A DNA stretch of 33,816 nucleotides, from NCBI GenBank assembly GCA_012840465.1, contig DULJ01000064.1, forward strand, positions 1-33,816, read 5' to 3'. Below, in pieces: positions 31,374 through 33,816 of the stretch. This DNA comes from Caryophanales bacterium. GTDB taxonomy: Bacteria > Bacillota > Bacilli > Bacillales > Bacillaceae_J. Under the pieces are notes generated by a model. The model did no database searches. It saw only the letters and a program-made list of their open reading frames with translations, and was not told the origin of the DNA. Within the stretch, counting starts at the first letter, position 1. Every line of letters begins with the position of its first letter. The translations under genes and the position numbers were made by a program.

Positions 31374-32599
31374 GTGAAAATAACATAAATGTACCAAAAA
31401 TAAGGTTCCCAGGATTCACTGATGCTTGGGAACGGCGTAAGTTGGAGGAAGTAGCAAGTTATAGAAATGGAAGAGCACATGAGAAAGATATTTCTGATTC
31501 AGGTGATTTCGTTGTAGTAAACTCAAAATTTGTATCTACAAATGGACAAATAAAAAAGTTTGCTAATAAACAAATAGAACCACTAGAAAAAGATGAGATT
31601 GCCTTTGTGCTTAGTGATGTTCCTAATGGTAAAGCAATTGCTAGGACATTCTTGGTACCAGAGAGCAATAAGTACTCATTAAATCAACGAATAGCAGGAA
31701 TAACTCCTTTCGACAATACTGATCCATATTTTCTTAGTGAATTAATGAATAGACATCATTACTTCTTAAGATTTGATGATGGTGTTGGACAGACAAACTT
31801 GTCAAAAAAAGATGTTGAGGATTTTGAAGAGTTTTATCCAGCAGTTGAAGAACAACAGAAAATAGGGTCATTTTTCAAACAATTAGACCACCTCATCACC
31901 CTTCATCAGCGTAAGTTAAATCACTTGCAAGATGAGAAGAAAAGTTTGCTTCAAAAAATGTTCCCGAAAAATGGAGCGGATGTCCCAGAAATTCGTTTCC
32001 CAGGATTCACTCACGCTTGGGAACAGCGGAAGTTGGGAAAGGTGGTTGACGTAGTTAAATCTTATTCGCTTTCTCGTGATGTTGAAACTGATGAAGATAG
32101 CGGATTTCGTTATGTTCATTATGGCGATATTCATAAGAAAGTTGCTGATTTGATTGAAAGTGCTGAACAACTTCCAATGATAAAGGCGGGTGATTATGAT
32201 TTACTTCAGAAGGGTGATGTAATTGTAGCAGATGCCTCAGAAGATTATATAGGGATTGCAGAACCGTCTGTATTGCTTGATACGCCGAGCGATAAAGTGG
32301 TTGCAGGGCTTCACACGATTGCAATGCGACCAAAAGAAACGACACCATTATTTCTTTATTACTTGTTGCATACTGACGATTTCAAAAAGTTCGGTGGCAG
32401 AGTTGGTACAGGAATGAAAGTGTTCGGTATTACCACAAAAAATTTATTCAAGTATCCAGCTGTATTGCCTATTAAAGAAGAACAGGAGAAAATAGGTAAG
32501 TTTTTCTATGAACTCGACCACCTCATCACCCTTCATCAGCGTAAGTTGGAACACTTGCAAAAACAAAAGAAATCACTACTTCAACAGATGTTTGTATAG
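31370..32599 (+). CDS. hsdS: Type I restriction specificity subunit with two recognition domains
   Basis: The protein has 409 residues, a full-length HsdS. It consists of two half-repeats. Each opens with R-F-P-G-F-T-x-A-W-E-x-R-K-L (residues about 12-25 and 205-218) and closes with D-H-L-I-T-L-H-Q-R-K-L-x-H-L-Q (about 172-186 and 382-396), the coiled-coil spacers that set the distance between the two half sites. The variable domains between them read unrelated DNA halves. HsdS also holds the methylase and nuclease together. Exact DNA repeats within the spacers make recombinational domain exchange possible. The start is coupled to rhuM (ATGA). Confidence 0.92.
   Translation: MSENNINVPKIRFPGFTDAWERRKLEEVASYRNGRAHEKDISDSGDFVVVNSKFVSTNGQIKKFANKQIEPLEKDEIAFVLSDVPNGKAIARTFLVPESNKYSLNQRIAGITPFDNTDPYFLSELMNRHHYFLRFDDGVGQTNLSKKDVEDFEEFYPAVEEQQKIGSFFKQLDHLITLHQRKLNHLQDEKKSLLQKMFPKNGADVPEIRFPGFTHAWEQRKLGKVVDVVKSYSLSRDVETDEDSGFRYVHYGDIHKKVADLIESAEQLPMIKAGDYDLLQKGDVIVADASEDYIGIAEPSVLLDTPSDKVVAGLHTIAMRPKETTPLFLYYLLHTDDFKKFGGRVGTGMKVFGITTKNLFKYPAVLPIKEEQEKIGKFFYELDHLITLHQRKLEHLQKQKKSLLQQMFV
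31886..31917 (+). repeat. 32-bp direct repeat in hsdS, copy 1
   Basis: GACCACCTCATCACCC through GCGTAAGTT is repeated exactly at 32516-32547, 630 bases away. The spacing is a multiple of three, so recombination between copies would keep the frame. Confidence 0.9.
32516..32547 (+). repeat. 32-bp direct repeat in hsdS, copy 2
   Basis: Exact second copy of 31886-31917, encoding the distal coiled-coil spacer. Confidence 0.9.
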
Positions 32600-32631
32600 A
32601 ATAATTTGAATCACGAAAGGAAATGAACATA

Positions 32632-33816
32632 ATGAGTAATAATCTCCAAACAATCACCAGCAAGCTTTGGGCGATGGCAAACGAATTGCGTGGCACAATG
32701 GATGCTGCAGAATACAAGAATTATATTTTGGCATTTATGTTTTATCGCTATTTGTCAGAGAATCAAGAACAGTATTTAGTTGAAAATAATGTTATTGATG
32801 TAGCAAGTGGTCAATCCATTAACGAGGCTTATCTTGAACAAGCTGTTGGAGATGATTTAGCCGACTATTTAGAAGACATTTCATCAAGTCTAGGGTACGC
32901 GATTGCGCCAAACGAAACATGGGAATCTTTGATTAACAAAATCAATGACGCGCAAGTCATTCCAAGTGACTATCAAACGATTTTTGATAATTTCAATAAA
33001 AATGCGGAGCTAAATAAAGAAGCTGTGAAGGACTTCCGTGGTGTGTTTAACGACATCAATTTGGGGGATTCTCGTCTTGGAAGTTCGACCAACGAACGTG
33101 CTAAATCTCTGAACAATATCGTGAAATTGGTTGATGGGATTGAATACAAAGGTGATGACGGCAAAGATATTCTAGGGGAAATCTATGAATACTTAATTGG
33201 TCAATTCGCGGCAAGTGCTGGTAAAAAAGGTGGCGAATTCTATACACCCCATCAAGTCAGCAAAATTTTGGCCAAAGTTGTCGCTAACGGGGTTGAACAA
33301 ACCGATGAATTTTTCAACGTATATGACCCAACAATGGGATCAGGTTCGCTACTTCTTACAGTTGGACAAGAATTGCCTGACGGCACACCTGTGAAATACT
33401 TCGGTCAAGAATTAAATACTACAACTTATAACTTGGCTCGTATGAATCTTATGATGCACGATGTTTCATATAATAATATGACGTTAAGAAATGCTGATAC
33501 ATTAGAAAGTGATTGGCCAGATGGACCAGATGCAAAAGGAATCGATCATCCACGTTCATTTGACGCTGTGGTTGCAAACCCTCCATATTCTGCAAAATGG
33601 GATAATGACGAAACGAAATTAAAAGACCCGCGTTTTAGTGATTACGGGAAATTAGCACCTGCTTCAAAAGCAGATTATGCTTTTATTTTGCACAGCATTT
33701 ATCATTTGAACAATACTGGGACAATGGCAATTGTCTTGCCTCATGGGGTATTATTCCGTGGTGCAGCCGAGGGTAAAATTCGTCAAACGTTGATTGAGAA
33801 AAATTATCTTGATACA
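32632..33816 (+). CDS. hsdM: Type I restriction methylase M subunit (runs off right edge)
   Basis: 395 codons are visible with no stop before the window ends; family members are usually about 500-530 residues. HsdM makes N6-methyladenine at the recognition site with S-adenosylmethionine. Residues 1-160 form the helical HsdM N-domain (LQTITSKLWAMANELRGTMD, YILAFMFYRYLSENQ). Next come GGEFYTPHQVSKILA, the AdoMet loop DPTMGSGSLLL (232-242) and the catalytic N-P-P-Y (316-319). ATG 32632 is preferred over the in-frame ATG 32623, which abuts AAAGGA. It is the last gene of the operon, the reverse of the common hsdM-hsdS-hsdR order. Confidence 0.92.
   Translation, partial: MSNNLQTITSKLWAMANELRGTMDAAEYKNYILAFMFYRYLSENQEQYLVENNVIDVASGQSINEAYLEQAVGDDLADYLEDISSSLGYAIAPNETWESLINKINDAQVIPSDYQTIFDNFNKNAELNKEAVKDFRGVFNDINLGDSRLGSSTNERAKSLNNIVKLVDGIEYKGDDGKDILGEIYEYLIGQFAASAGKKGGEFYTPHQVSKILAKVVANGVEQTDEFFNVYDPTMGSGSLLLTVGQELPDGTPVKYFGQELNTTTYNLARMNLMMHDVSYNNMTLRNADTLESDWPDGPDAKGIDHPRSFDAVVANPPYSAKWDNDETKLKDPRFSDYGKLAPASKADYAFILHSIYHLNNTGTMAIVLPHGVLFRGAAEGKIRQTLIEKNYLDT

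Noticed and set aside
31886-32547. Possible CRISPR-like or site-specific inversion repeats in hsdS
   Set aside because: Only two direct (not inverted) copies, explained by the two spacer helices of HsdS; no recombinase is adjacent in the window.

Overview
The window is AT-rich, low-GC DNA with strong AGGAGG-type ribosome binding sites, many UUG/GUG starts and ATGA-coupled operons. That points to a Bacillota host of class Bacilli, most likely Bacillaceae or Planococcaceae (Lysinibacillus-like). The genus is an inference. Several accessory pieces (serine recombinase tails, DUF1413, TipAS tail, phage polymerase tail) look as if they came from a wider Firmicutes mobile-gene pool.

Region 1 (1-7550) is a mobile-element graveyard. 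Three short sequences (660-738, 4777-4857, 6684-6777) each encode the last residues of an RlmCD/RumA-type 23S rRNA uracil methyltransferase, and a fourth copy lies at 26174-26299. The 3' end of that gene is a known integration site for serine-recombinase elements, and two broken serine recombinase C-termini (808-1149 +, 3234-3600 -) sit between the first two scars. The modules between scars hold a DUF1413 gene, a GNAT acetyltransferase, a Cys-rich protein, a frameshifted membrane protein, an apparent antitoxin-RNA relic, a DUF3800 protein, an SMC-like ATPase tail, a Fic protein with Gln in place of the catalytic His, and an ISL3 transposase relic.

Region 2 (7554-20041) looks intact and chromosomal. 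A leftward 1053-residue hybrid kinase (sugar-binding-like sensor, 7TM, HisKA kinase, receiver, then a LytS-type second kinase) and a leftward receiver-wHTH-BTAD response regulator flank a rightward five-gene operon. The operon runs PAS-GGDEF diguanylate cyclase, degenerate GGDEF plus pseudo-receiver, membrane HEAT-repeat protein, processive GT2 glycosyltransferase, and membrane-anchored glycosidase-like protein. I read this as a cyclic-di-GMP-controlled exopolysaccharide locus with its own two-component system. It resembles the logic of B. subtilis ydaJKLMN but has a different gene set.

Region 3 (20150-26150) is a second graveyard. VanZ, alpha/beta hydrolase, histidine kinase, TipAS, DUF2268, GNAT, DUF488 and phage DNA polymerase genes survive only as ends or internally deleted copies. 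They are interspersed with intact genes: a serine hydrolase, a second DUF1413 copy, csaA, a hotdog thioesterase and a MaoC-like protein. A near-identical 43/44-bp direct repeat (20829-20872 and 26090-26132) brackets most of it.

Region 4 (26174-33816) starts at the fourth methyltransferase scar and carries a type I restriction-modification operon in the order half-size hsdS, hsdR, rhuM, full hsdS, hsdM. The last gene runs off the right edge. An 18-bp perfect palindrome covers the putative -10 box of the operon promoter.

No rRNA, tRNA or CRISPR array was seen. Family assignments rest on motifs and recalled family sequences, not on searches.
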